NCBI GenBank assembly: GCA_000404785.1
Contig: ASNI01000009.1
Location: forward strand, 1 to 12,301
From: Cloacimonetes bacterium SCGC AAA252-N17
GTDB lineage: Bacteria; Cloacimonadota; Cloacimonadia; JGIOTU-2
Length of the DNA stretch: 12,301 bases
Direction: 5' to 3'
Positions within the stretch are counted from its first letter, which is position 1. Every line of letters begins with the position of its first letter. The translations under genes were made by a program, and so were the position numbers. The notes beneath the pieces were generated by a model. It was not told where the DNA came from. It worked only from the letters and a program-made list of their open reading frames with translations, and did no database searches. Positions 1-10,696 of the stretch are shown here, in pieces.

Positions 1-261
1 TAATTTTCTCATCAATTGTAATTAAATCAAGGAAGAATAAATTACTTTGACATTTAAATTTTTACATTTTATTTGACATTAGATATTAGGATTTAGAAAT
101 TAATTTAATTCTTACTCCTCTTTCGAAGAATATATTATAAAAGGTTAAATATGATTTTTTTAAGTAATTTCCACTCCTGCGAAACCTCAGTAAATATAAT
201 CAATAAGCTTTCATTAATAATATCATAATAACTTTATTTAATTTGAATGCAAAGGATCACT
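1..261. other. AT-rich upstream region of tpiA, no gene
   Basis: This stretch has no credible coding frame and is strongly AT-rich. It contains two TTGACA hexamers (47-52 and 73-78) and a perfect TATAAT at 195-200. None forms a well spaced -35/-10 pair: the nearest partner for the second TTGACA is a poor TAGAAA at 94-99 with only a 15-base spacer, and nothing -35-like lies 16-18 bases before 195. The tpiA-serS promoter is presumably here, but I cannot place it firmly. Confidence 0.4.
251..256 (+). promoter_or_regulatory. Ribosome binding site of tpiA that decides its start
   Basis: AAAGGA lies five bases before the ATG at 262. An earlier in-frame ATG at 247 has no purine-rich motif before it, and using it would add five residues in front of the conserved triosephosphate isomerase N-terminus. 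The 262 start is therefore preferred. The motif is complementary to the CCTCC-containing 16S 3' end in this window. Confidence 0.7.
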
Positions 262-1041
262 ATGCGTAGGATGATTATCTCCGGAAATTGGAAAATGTAC
301 AAAACCCTCGAGGAAACAATCACTTTTTTTGAGGAGCTTTCAGCTTGGGAGAAAAGCTCTTCCCATAGGAATCAGCTCTTGATCTTTCCTCCAAATTTAT
401 ACACCATGACTGCTCTCGAAAAGACAAGAGAGAATGATATTGATATTGGTGTTCAGAATGTTTATTTTGAGGATTTTGGCGCTTTCACAGGAGAGATATC
501 AGCTCCGATGCTCACCTCGATCGGGTGCAAATACACATTAGTTGGTCATTCTGAACGACGTCATATTTTCCATGAAACCGATGAAGAAACGAATCTGAAA
601 ATACTCTCGCTGATAGAACACAGAAAGCATATTGTATTCTGTATTGGTGAGAAAGAAGACCAGAGAGATGAAGGGCTTACAGAGCAGGTTCTTGATACTC
701 AGCTCACAATTGGCTTGCAGGATGTTCATGAGAAGGATATGCAGCATATTGTGATTGCTTATGAACCTGTCTGGGCAATTGGAACAGGTAAAACAGCCAC
801 TCCTGAGATTGCACAAGAAGCTCACGCTTTTATCAGAAACTGGTTATCTGCCCATTTTAACACAATCGTTGCAAAGAAAACACGCATTCTTTATGGTGGC
901 AGTGTAAAAGTCACCAACTGTGAAGGGCTTCTTGAGAAATCGGATATTGATGGAGCACTTATCGGCGGAGCGAGTCTGAAGATCAATGATTATATCGAGA
1001 TCATAAAGATTTCTGAAGAAGTAGCCCAAAGGAAAAATTAG
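262..1041 (+). CDS. tpiA: Triosephosphate isomerase
   Basis: The product interconverts dihydroxyacetone phosphate and glyceraldehyde 3-phosphate in glycolysis and gluconeogenesis and is cytosolic. From the ATG at 262 the protein has 259 residues, close to the family norm of about 250-255. All hallmark sites are visible: SGNWKM near the N-terminus with catalytic Lys11, VGHSERR with catalytic His96, the loop AYEPVWAIGTGKTA with catalytic Glu168, and the phosphate-binding LYGGSV and LIGGASL segments near the C-terminus. The start at 262 is chosen over 247 because AAAGGA sits just before it and because the family begins a few residues before the NWKM motif. serS begins four bases after the stop, so the two are probably co-transcribed. 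No defect is visible. Confidence 0.97.
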   Translation: MRRMIISGNWKMYKTLEETITFFEELSAWEKSSSHRNQLLIFPPNLYTMTALEKTRENDIDIGVQNVYFEDFGAFTGEISAPMLTSIGCKYTLVGHSERRHIFHETDEETNLKILSLIEHRKHIVFCIGEKEDQRDEGLTEQVLDTQLTIGLQDVHEKDMQHIVIAYEPVWAIGTGKTATPEIAQEAHAFIRNWLSAHFNTIVAKKTRILYGGSVKVTNCEGLLEKSDIDGALIGGASLKINDYIEIIKISEEVAQRKN

Positions 1042-1045
1042 TAAC

Positions 1046-2317
1046 ATGTTAGATATAAAACTTATTAGAAAAGATCCCGAATTTGTGCGCCAGTGTATCA
1101 AAAATAAGGGTGAGAGCGTACAGCTCGATAAGGTTCTTGAGTTAGACAATAAACACCGCCAGTTTCTCTTTGAATTTGAAGAGAAGCGGAAGGTTCAGAA
1201 TGCGGTATCGAAAGAGATCGCCCAATTGAAAAAGCAGGGAAAAAGTGCCGATGACCAGATTGCAGCGATGAGAAAAGTCGCTGATGAAACAAAAACGCTT
1301 CAACAGGAAATAAGTAAAATTAGTGAAGCTCTGGATAAGGAACTGCTTGCAATTCCGAATATATTTGATGAATCAGTCCCAATTGGATTTGATGACTCGG
1401 ATAATAAGTTTATACGAGAATGGGGCGAAAAACCGACCTTTGATTTTCAACCTCTTGATCACATGCAGTTAGCAGAAAAATTGGGATTGCTTGATTTCCA
1501 GCGCGCAGCAAAGATAGCAGGCAGTGGGTTTCCATGTTATACAGGCATTGGAGCACAGCTTGAAAGAGCTTTGATAAATTTTATGCTGGATTTCCATTGG
1601 GAAGTGAATGGTTACAAAGAGATATTTCCTCCCTTTATTGCGAATCGGAAAACTATGACTGGGACCGGTCAGCTTCCAAAGCTTGAGTTTGATATGTATC
1701 ATATTGATGATGATGACCTGTTCTTGATCCCGACTGGCGAAGTACCTCTTACAAATCTTCATCAGGATGAGATCTTGCAGGATGATCAGCTTCCTATTAA
1801 ATATACTACATACACTCCATGCTTCCGAAGAGAGGCTGGTTCTTACGGAAAAGACACAAAGGGCTTGCAGCGTGTTCATCAGTTCAATAAAGTTGAGCTT
1901 GTGCAGTTCGTGAAACCCGAAAATTCTGAAGAAGCATTGCAGGAAATACTGTCTCAAGCTGAGGCAGTTTTGCAACAATTGGGTTTGCCGTATCGTGTTA
2001 TGCAGCTTTGCAGCGGTGATTTGAGCTTTGCAGCGTACAAGTGTTATGACATTGAAGTATGGTCTGCCGGGTTGGGAAAATACCTGGAAGTGAGTTCATG
2101 TTCGAATTTTATTGACTTCCAATCCAGGCGAGCGCAAATTCGGTTCCGTTCATCCCAAGATGGGAAAGTGCATTATGTTCACACTTTGAATGGTTCCGGG
2201 ATTGCGACACCCCGAACGATGATCGCTCTTTTAGAAAATAATCAAACAAAGAAGGGTGAGATAATTGTCCCTGAAGTATTGAGAAAATATATTGGTGGCA
2301 GAGAGAAGATAGTGTAG
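1046..2317 (+). CDS. serS: Seryl-tRNA synthetase
   Basis: This class II aminoacyl-tRNA synthetase charges tRNA-Ser with serine, and tRNA-Sec where present, in the cytosol. The 423 residues match the usual 420-430. Residues 1 to about 105 are a charged, Lys/Glu/Gln-rich antiparallel coiled coil that contacts the long variable arm of tRNA-Ser. The catalytic domain follows, with TGEVPLT for serine and adenylate binding, motif 2 as CFRREAGSYGKDTKGLQRVHQF, and motif 3 as GSGIATPRTMIALLENNQ with its conserved Arg. Between them lies EVSSCSNFIDFQSRRAQIRF, typical of SerRS. AAAGGA at 1028-1033, inside the end of tpiA, is the likely ribosome binding site, about 12 bases away. The gene probably shares a transcript with tpiA and ends only 34 bases before the rRNA promoter. 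Confidence 0.97.
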   Translation: MLDIKLIRKDPEFVRQCIKNKGESVQLDKVLELDNKHRQFLFEFEEKRKVQNAVSKEIAQLKKQGKSADDQIAAMRKVADETKTLQQEISKISEALDKELLAIPNIFDESVPIGFDDSDNKFIREWGEKPTFDFQPLDHMQLAEKLGLLDFQRAAKIAGSGFPCYTGIGAQLERALINFMLDFHWEVNGYKEIFPPFIANRKTMTGTGQLPKLEFDMYHIDDDDLFLIPTGEVPLTNLHQDEILQDDQLPIKYTTYTPCFRREAGSYGKDTKGLQRVHQFNKVELVQFVKPENSEEALQEILSQAEAVLQQLGLPYRVMQLCSGDLSFAAYKCYDIEVWSAGLGKYLEVSSCSNFIDFQSRRAQIRFRSSQDGKVHYVHTLNGSGIATPRTMIALLENNQTKKGEIIVPEVLRKYIGGREKIV

Positions 2318-2351
2318 TAGTGGCACTTTGCGAGAAGTATCAAATATGTTA

Positions 2352-2379
2352 TTGACATCGATAATAAATAAATTATATT
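2352..2379 (+). promoter_or_regulatory. Likely main rRNA operon promoter
   Basis: TTGACA (2352-2357) and TATATT (2374-2379) are separated by 16 bases, in sigma70-like arrangement, about 140 bases before the 16S 5' end. Transcription would start near 2386. A second TTGACA at 2396-2401 could be a downstream promoter, but its partner 17 bases on (TGGACT) is poor and the hexamer overlaps a hairpin. Confidence 0.6.
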
Positions 2380-2397
2380 GTTTATTACAAAATGCTT

Positions 2398-2417
2398 GAC
2401 ACGAAAATTGTCGTGTC
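2398..2417 (+). promoter_or_regulatory. Perfect 7-bp hairpin in the rRNA leader
   Basis: GACACGA (2398-2404) is complementary to TCGTGTC (2411-2417) across a six-base loop. It overlaps a TTGACA hexamer at 2396-2401 and begins about 12 bases after the predicted start of transcription. No T-tract follows, so it is not a standard intrinsic terminator. It could be a protein site or a leader RNA structure; its role is unknown. Confidence 0.45.
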
Positions 2418-2433
2418 GTGGACTCTGCAACAC

Positions 2434-2442
2434 GTTCTTTAA
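2434..2442 (+). promoter_or_regulatory. boxA-like antitermination site
   Basis: GTTCTTTAA resembles the boxA element (TGCTCTTTAA) found in bacterial rRNA leaders, which recruits NusB and S10 for antitermination. It lies between the promoter and the 16S processing stem, the expected place. The assignment rests on sequence similarity and position only. Confidence 0.5.
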
Positions 2443-2450
2443 AAACACAT

Positions 2451-2464
2451 AGGGTGTATACATA
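2451..2464 (+). other. 5' strand of the 16S processing stem
   Basis: These 14 bases are perfectly complementary to 4086-4099, just after the 16S 3' end. In the precursor they would form a duplex closing the 16S loop, the known type of substrate for RNase III. Confidence 0.75.
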
Positions 2465-2518
2465 TTCGTAAGCAACTAAGCAATTAGTTACGCAAAAAAT
2501 AGTAAATTAAAAACACAA

Positions 2519-4081
<1,563 letters not shown>

Positions 4082-4085
4082 ACTT

Positions 4086-4099
4086 TATGTATACACCCT
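4086..4099 (+). other. 3' strand of the 16S processing stem
   Basis: This segment pairs base for base with 2451-2464 in the leader (14 of 14). It lies about 14 bases after the 16S 3' end and before tRNA-Ile. Confidence 0.75.
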
Positions 4100-4120
4100 T
4101 ATCTTTTATAAATGTGAAAA

Positions 4121-4197
4121 GGGCTTGTAGCTCAGTTGGTCAGAGCACCGCTCTGATAAGGCGGGGGTCGGTGGTTCGAGTCCACCCAGGCCCACCA
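4121..4197 (+). tRNA. tRNA-Ile (anticodon GAT)
   Basis: A full cloverleaf is visible. The acceptor is GGGCTTG/CAGGCCC with one G-T pair, the D arm GCTC/GAGC, the anticodon stem CCGCT/GGCGG around loop CTGATAA with anticodon GAT at 4155-4157, and the T arm GGTGG-TTCGAGT-CCACC. The discriminator is A, and the 3' CCA is encoded (4195-4197). It is the first of the two spacer tRNAs between 16S and 23S, a common bacterial arrangement. Confidence 0.97.
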
Positions 4198-4233
4198 TTA
4201 CTGAGCGGTAGCACAATACTCAATATTCTCGCT

Positions 4234-4309
4234 GGGGGATTAGCTCAGTTGGGAGAGCGCCGCTCTTGCACGGCGGAGGTCGTCGGTTCGAACCCGTCAT
4301 CCTCCACCA
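4234..4309 (+). tRNA. tRNA-Ala (anticodon TGC)
   Basis: The cloverleaf has acceptor GGGGGAT/ATCCTCC with one G-T pair (G3-T70 type, the classic alanine identity element), D arm GCTC/GAGC, and anticodon stem CCGCT/GGCGG around CTTGCAC with anticodon TGC at 4267-4269. The 3' CCA is encoded (4307-4309). The T arm GTCGG-TTCGAAC-CCGTC has a T-T mismatch at its second pair (50-64). It is the second spacer tRNA, 36 bases after tRNA-Ile. Confidence 0.97.
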
Positions 4310-4337
4310 GTATTTTTTGTTCTTTTCAAAACATATA

Positions 4338-4358
4338 GTAGTGTATTAAAGTAAGAGA
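4338..4358 (+). other. 5' strand of the 23S processing stem
   Basis: Bases 4345-4358 are perfectly complementary to 7343-7356, and 4338-4343 continue the duplex with 7357-7362 across a single bulged T (4344). This gives 20 base pairs closing the precursor 23S loop, again RNase III-like. Confidence 0.8.
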
Positions 4359-4372
4359 GTATCTTATTGAAA

Positions 4373-7332
<2,960 letters not shown>

Positions 7333-7342
7333 TCTCTTTTTA

Positions 7343-7362
7343 TCTCTTACTTTAATCACTAC
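7343..7362 (+). other. 3' strand of the 23S processing stem
   Basis: Complementary to 4338-4358 (14 plus 6 pairs with one bulge). It lies about ten bases after the mature 23S 3' end and before the 5S. Confidence 0.8.
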
Positions 7363-7385
7363 CTATTTTGATATGGGCAGTGAAA

Positions 7386-7505
7386 TGATTGGTTGTTATA
7401 GCAGTGTGGAAACACCTGTTCCCATCCCGAACACAGAAGTTAAGCACACGTGCGCTGATGGTACTGCATGGGAGACTGTGTGGAAGAGTAGGTCGCAGCC
7501 AATCA
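7386..7505 (+). rRNA. rrf: 5S ribosomal RNA
   Basis: The sequence aligns to 5S rRNA through TAGC near 7399, CCCATCCCGAACACAGAAGT at 7431-7450, CGCTGATGGTACTGC and GAGAGTAGG-like AAGAGTAGGTCG near the 3' end. Helix I pairs TGATTGGTTG (7386-7395) with CAGCCAATCA (7496-7505) with one G-T pair. The length of about 120 matches the family. The terminal helix continues outward to 7375 and 7516, so the mature ends are inferred from E. coli numbering. Confidence 0.95.
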
Positions 7506-7525
7506 CTTCACTGCCCTTTTTATTT
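7496..7525 (+). terminator. 5S-linked terminator of the rRNA operon
   Basis: Bases 7375-7395 pair with 7496-7516 over 21 positions with one mismatch and one G-T pair, extending 5S helix I. The outer end GGGCAG/CTGCCC is followed at once by TTTTTATTTT. The 5S stem therefore appears to double as an intrinsic terminator for the operon. Confidence 0.65.
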
Positions 7526-7573
7526 TACTTCACAAATCTTTATATACTTAGGTGCAGAATAGCAAAAAAATTT

Positions 7574-7603
7574 AAGGGCAATAAATTAATTTTCACTGCC
7601 CTT
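7574..7603. terminator. Second, bidirectional intrinsic terminator
   Basis: AAGGGCA (7574-7580) pairs with TGCCCTT (7597-7603) over a 16-base AT-rich loop. Ts follow on the plus strand (to 7610). On the minus strand the A-run at 7564-7570 becomes Ts. It lies between the convergent rRNA operon and the minus-strand gene ending at 7623 and can stop both. It shares the 19-base TTCACTGCCCTTTTTATTT (7592-7610) with the 5S terminator at 7507-7525. Confidence 0.7.
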
Positions 7604-7622
7604 TTTATTTAATGAGATATTT

Positions 7623-9056
7623 TTAATGTCTTACTGTATGTTTACCCGTTTCGGCACGATGAACATCCCATTCATATCCGCACATCTGGCATTTTCTATG
7701 GTCGAGATAATTCTCTGTGGTTGTAATATCTTCATCCCAGTGCCGATTATAATGTTTTGTTTCAACATTACCAGAAGTTGAAGTACCTGTATAAACGTCA
7801 CGTGCTTTCCAAGCTGTTGATTCTTCTGTGCCAGTATGAGTGCTGCCTTTATCTGCAGCGCTCCACATAGTATGGCAGTTTGGACAGCGGTTGTAGTTTA
7901 CGTTTTTATTGTTCCAGCTCGCGAAAATATACCATGGAATAAGAGTAAATATAGCGATAACAAGAAACTGATCAAGAATAATATAAAGGGTCAGCACAAG
8001 GTAGAAGAAATACATAAATGCAGTAAGCAGGATGAAGTTGAAAAATTTTACCAATCCATTTCCCATCGGTTTGATAGCGATGATCAGCCGCCTGAAGGGC
8101 CAGGATATGAATTGAGGTATTGAGAAGAAAAGAAACAATAAAATTATAGAGACGATGAAGCCGACAACTTTGGTTAAGAAATTTTTCTTTTTGAATTTTG
8201 ACCACCAGCTCTCACCATCTTTTTCATAGTAAGCACTTTTCTTGTTCGACAGCCAGTTTAAATTGATCTTTCTTATCAATCCTGCAAGGGGAAGTTTTTC
8301 TGCAATTGATTTCTTGGCAGAACCGAGAAGTGTTATCTCATTCGCAACGTTACCATCATATGATATTTTCAGTCCTTTGTGACGCATTTTATCTTGCACT
8401 CCGATCACATATCGGAAGTAGAGCTCGGAAGCAGTTTTTGCATTATTCGTATATACAAATGCACTGGCTGGTCCGATGTAGTTGATTGCTTTTTCCTGGG
8501 TTTTACCGATAAGCTTATTCTGGAGTTTTTTGAAAGGATAGATCCTGACAAATTTATGATTAACTTCTGGAAAAGTTCTGAAATATGGTGAACGCATATA
8601 GTGCTTGATAACTGTACCAACCCTCCCATCCTTAAGGCGGACTTTGTAGATGCCACCATTATCAAGAATTTCAAGTCTGTATGCTCGGGTGCCGGGAGGA
8701 AGTATTTCATAATCTCCTGTGCCCCATTTCAGTCCATAATAAAATTTGATTGAGTCAACATTCTCTACCCAATAGATTTCCTCGATATCGTCAAATTTGA
8801 TAAATCCGTATTCTTCTGAGGGTAATTTTACTTTAAAACATGAAGCAAAGGATGCTAAAGGAGTTACTTTTGTACCCTTCCATACTTGTTTCAGTTCGAT
8901 CTCTGGTTCACCCTTTGATTGATAGCTCTCCCAGAGAAGCCAGGTATTGTTACGGATCGTCCAAACTTCCTGAACTTCTGTAACTTCATCCTTAGCACAT
9001 AATGATGAAAATACAAGAATAAAAAATAGTAAAACTGCGAGCCCTTTTTAAAACAT
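7623..9056 (-). CDS. Signal-peptide membrane protein with split zinc ribbon; TAA at codon 3
   Basis: I do not recognise this family. The frame is open from 9047 to the stop at 7623 and would encode 477 codons from the ATG at 9056-9054, which has a strong site, AAGGAG, six bases before it (9063-9068). Codon 3 is TAA (9050-9048). After it the frame reads KGLAVLLFFILVFSSLCAKD, a Sec signal sequence, so the gene began here originally. Next come a Trp/Tyr-rich soluble part and an SH3-like stretch (about 130-155: LPPGTRAYRLEILDNGGIYK, then VRLKDGRVGTVIK). Membrane helices lie near 295-315, 338-360 and 362-381. The tail has CPNC at 391-394 and CQMC at 456-459, a zinc-ribbon pattern split by about 60 Ser/Thr/His-rich residues. 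The first later in-frame ATG (8597) has no ribosome binding site and would remove the signal. It is either a fresh nonsense mutant, a sequence error, or recoded. The Cache lipoprotein lies upstream on the same strand. Confidence 0.6.
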
Positions 9057-9062
9057 ATAAAT

Positions 9063-9068
9063 CTCCTT
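9063..9068 (-). promoter_or_regulatory. Strong ribosome binding site of the zinc-ribbon membrane gene
   Basis: On the minus strand this reads AAGGAG, followed by ATTTAT and the ATG at 9056-9054. The ideal spacing marks the true start of the frame despite the TAA at codon 3. Confidence 0.75.
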
Positions 9069-9133
9069 TTCCTTTTATTCGATGATCAATCATGAAACGC
9101 AACAAAATCGATCAACGAAAACATATATTTGAG

Positions 9134-9162
9134 TTTGTATTATTTGTTAAAAATTGAGTCAA
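9134..9162 (-). promoter_or_regulatory. Possible promoter of the zinc-ribbon membrane gene
   Basis: On the minus strand TTGACT (9162-9157) and TACAAA (9139-9134) are separated by 17 bases, in the 119-base gap after the lipoprotein stop. The -10 matches only four of six. It would allow transcription independent of the lipoprotein gene. Confidence 0.4.
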
Positions 9163-9175
9163 GTTTATTAACGAA

Positions 9176-9703
9176 TTATTCTTTAATATTCAACAGATAG
9201 TCTGCAGTAAATATAAATTTTACTTCGCTGTTTTCAATAACAGGATATGAGTAGGTGGTCAGATAGTATTTTTCTCCTGATCCACCAACATCATAATAGG
9301 GAATACTCCACATTGCTTTTTTATGCAGATAGGGTTTTTTATACCAGTTACTGTTCACAGATGTCATGAAATTGTATGCCTTGTCATGCTTTGTTTCTGT
9401 TTTATTACCTTCTCGAAAAACATAGTAGGTTTCGATGAACTCCATATTCTCATTATATGGTGCAGTAGCATAGGCAGCTCCGAAAATGCGTGTATTTTCA
9501 GATAAAAGTGTAACAAGTGCTACAATAATATCCTCCTCTTGAAGATTTGATTTTTTGCTTAATTCCAGAGCTTTTTTTTGTACTTCACCTTCGATGGTTG
9601 TTCGTGTGCCCACGTACTCCAGTTTTTCACAATAGGGGCAGGTGCATGATGTTATCAAGATAGAGGTAACAAATATTATTAGTGCTGATAATTTTTTGTT
9701 CAT
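9176..9703 (-). CDS. Cache-domain lipoprotein (putative sensory)
   Basis: This 175-residue protein starts MNKKLSALIIFVTSILITSC, a signal peptide with lipobox ITSC and lipidated Cys20, so it is probably anchored to a membrane facing the periplasm. The lipid cysteine is followed by TCPYCEKLEY, putting a glutaredoxin-like CPYC at 22-25. Residues of about 60-172 look like a single Cache (PDC-type) sensor domain: IFGAAYATAPYN, the YYVFREG strand, WYKKPYLHKKAMWSIPYYDV, then YYLTTYSYPVIENSEVKFIF and ADYL. The W-x-PYYD and TYSYPV signatures are typical of extracellular Cache ligand pockets. No transmembrane partner or signalling output domain is fused, so it may act with a separate kinase, receptor or phosphatase, none of which is seen here. 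The start is supported by GGAG eight bases before the ATG. The Cache call is from motif recognition only. Confidence 0.7.
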   Translation of the reverse strand: MNKKLSALIIFVTSILITSCTCPYCEKLEYVGTRTTIEGEVQKKALELSKKSNLQEEDIIVALVTLLSENTRIFGAAYATAPYNENMEFIETYYVFREGNKTETKHDKAYNFMTSVNSNWYKKPYLHKKAMWSIPYYDVGGSGEKYYLTTYSYPVIENSEVKFIFTADYLLNIKE

Positions 9704-9876
9704 TCTTACTTCTCCATTTTCAATGTCATATATAGAAAATAAAATCCTCTTTATTATAAAAAATCAATCAAGCTTTATATAAAATGTAACACTATTTGAT
9801 GTTCAATTCATTTCATATAATGTGGGAATAAAATGATTTTCTTGCTAATTTTACAGAAAATATTAGGATATTACTC
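9704..9876. promoter_or_regulatory. Divergent intergenic region between lipoprotein and NTPase genes
   Basis: The two genes are transcribed away from each other, so this AT-rich gap must hold both promoters. On the plus strand a perfect TATAAT lies at 9816-9821, about 55 bases before the NTPase start, with no good -35 (TTTGAT at 9795-9800 is spaced 15). On the minus strand a TATAAT lies at 9758-9753, also without a clear -35. AGGA at 9865-9868 is the NTPase ribosome binding site. Confidence 0.4.
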
Positions 9877-10398
9877 ATGCAGAAAAACATACTGATCACA
9901 GGATATCCCAGAGTGGGTAAAACCACTCTTGTTAATAAGATAATAAAGCAGCTCTCATGTAAGATAGACGGATTTTACACACATGAAATGCGAGAGAATG
10001 GCAGACGTACAGGTTTTTATATCACAGATTTTGATGGCAACCAAATGGTTATGGCTTCAGATAAATCGAACTCTCCTTATCGTGTGAATAAATATGGTGT
10101 GAATATCGATGGCTTCGAAAAGATCGGCATTCCTGCAATGGAGAGAGCTATGAAAAATGCCGACCTGATCGTGATCGATGAAATAGGCAGAATGGAGATG
10201 TTCAGTCCGAAATTTTGTTATATGCTGAGAACAGTATTTGATTCTGAAAAACCCTTGCTTGCTACGATAAAAAAGATAGACTGCGAGCTGACAAAAGAAC
10301 TGAAACAGAGAAAAGATGTAATAATTTTTGAAGTAACTGCCAATAATAGAGATACTATTTTAAGTAAAATATTAGAAGCTATTGAAGACTATCTATAA
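9877..10398 (+). CDS. THEP1-type nucleoside-triphosphatase (NTPase_1 family)
   Basis: This 173-residue protein fits the small P-loop NTPases of the THEP1 family, which hydrolyse nucleoside triphosphates in vitro and whose cellular role is not settled. The Walker A motif is GYPRVGKTT (residues 9-17, Lys15). The family segment GFYTHEMRENGRRTGFYI lies at about 32-49, and Walker B with its family extension, LIVIDEIGRMEMFSPKF, at about 97-113 (Asp101, Glu102). The C-terminal half ends in the expected alternating strands and helices. The length is typical (about 170-180). AGGA eight bases before the ATG supports the start. It is a single-gene unit, divergent from the lipoprotein and followed by decayed sequence, so context gives no hint of a partner. 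Confidence 0.88.
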   Translation: MQKNILITGYPRVGKTTLVNKIIKQLSCKIDGFYTHEMRENGRRTGFYITDFDGNQMVMASDKSNSPYRVNKYGVNIDGFEKIGIPAMERAMKNADLIVIDEIGRMEMFSPKFCYMLRTVFDSEKPLLATIKKIDCELTKELKQRKDVIIFEVTANNRDTILSKILEAIEDYL

Positions 10399-10401
10399 AG
10401 A

Positions 10402-10556
10402 TTAATTTATCAGCTTATTCACTTCATTAATGATCTGCCTTGCTTTCTTATGTCCCAATTCTGCGGCTTTTGCAGATTTTTCAGAACTTTGTCGTTATCA
10501 CCCAAAGTTTCAACGGTTTTTACATTGCAATAGAGATAAGCGAAAAGCTCTATTAA
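10402..10556 (-). pseudogene. Remnant of a Sel1/TPR-like repeat gene
   Basis: Read on the minus strand, two frames join into one plausible C-terminus. The upstream part reads AYLYCNVKTVETLGDNDK; after a one-base shift near 10480-10490 the frame continues EKSAKAAELGHKKARQIINE and VNKLIN to a TAA at 10404-10402. The pattern AxLG-x-K-x-A and the final helix resemble the last repeat of Sel1-like (TPR-related) proteins, which serve as protein-interaction scaffolds. No start or earlier repeats remain: the sequence abuts a palindromic repeat element near 10560. I read it as a decayed, truncated fragment. Similarity is judged by eye and the fragment is short. Confidence 0.5.
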
Positions 10557-10623
10557 TAAAAACTGGATTCCCGATTCCCTACCTTCGCGAGGACAAGCTT
10601 TTCGGTAATGACAATCTTTTTTG

Positions 10624-10696
10624 TTTGGAGTAGCCGACTCCGTCGGCTTAAGTTGGGAATGCCTTCGCATCCGCCAGCTGGCGAATTCACTCCAAA
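10624..10696. repeat. Multi-branched inverted-repeat element 1
   Basis: TTTGGAGT (10624-10631) pairs with ACTCCAAA (10689-10696). Inside lie hairpin AGCCGA/TCGGCT (10632-10637 with 10643-10648, loop CTCCG) and the perfect palindrome CGCCAGCTGGCG (10672-10683). An outer stem enclosing two inner ones gives a compact branched fold in DNA or RNA. Confidence 0.55.

Noticed and set aside
247..261. Earlier ATG at 247 as the tpiA start.
   Set aside because: It has no Shine-Dalgarno motif and adds five residues not expected before the conserved N-terminus; 262 has AAAGGA just before it.
4198..4233. Possible extra small RNA between tRNA-Ile and tRNA-Ala.
   Set aside because: The 36-base spacer shows no stable hairpin or tRNA-like structure.
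7836..8591. Open frames opposite the zinc-ribbon membrane gene.
   Set aside because: They are shadows of the minus-strand frame, which has a signal peptide, membrane helices and CxxC motifs.
8405..8710. 101-codon minus-strand frame starting at 8710.
   Set aside because: It overlaps the 7623-9056 frame in another phase, whose translation is continuous and protein-like across this region.
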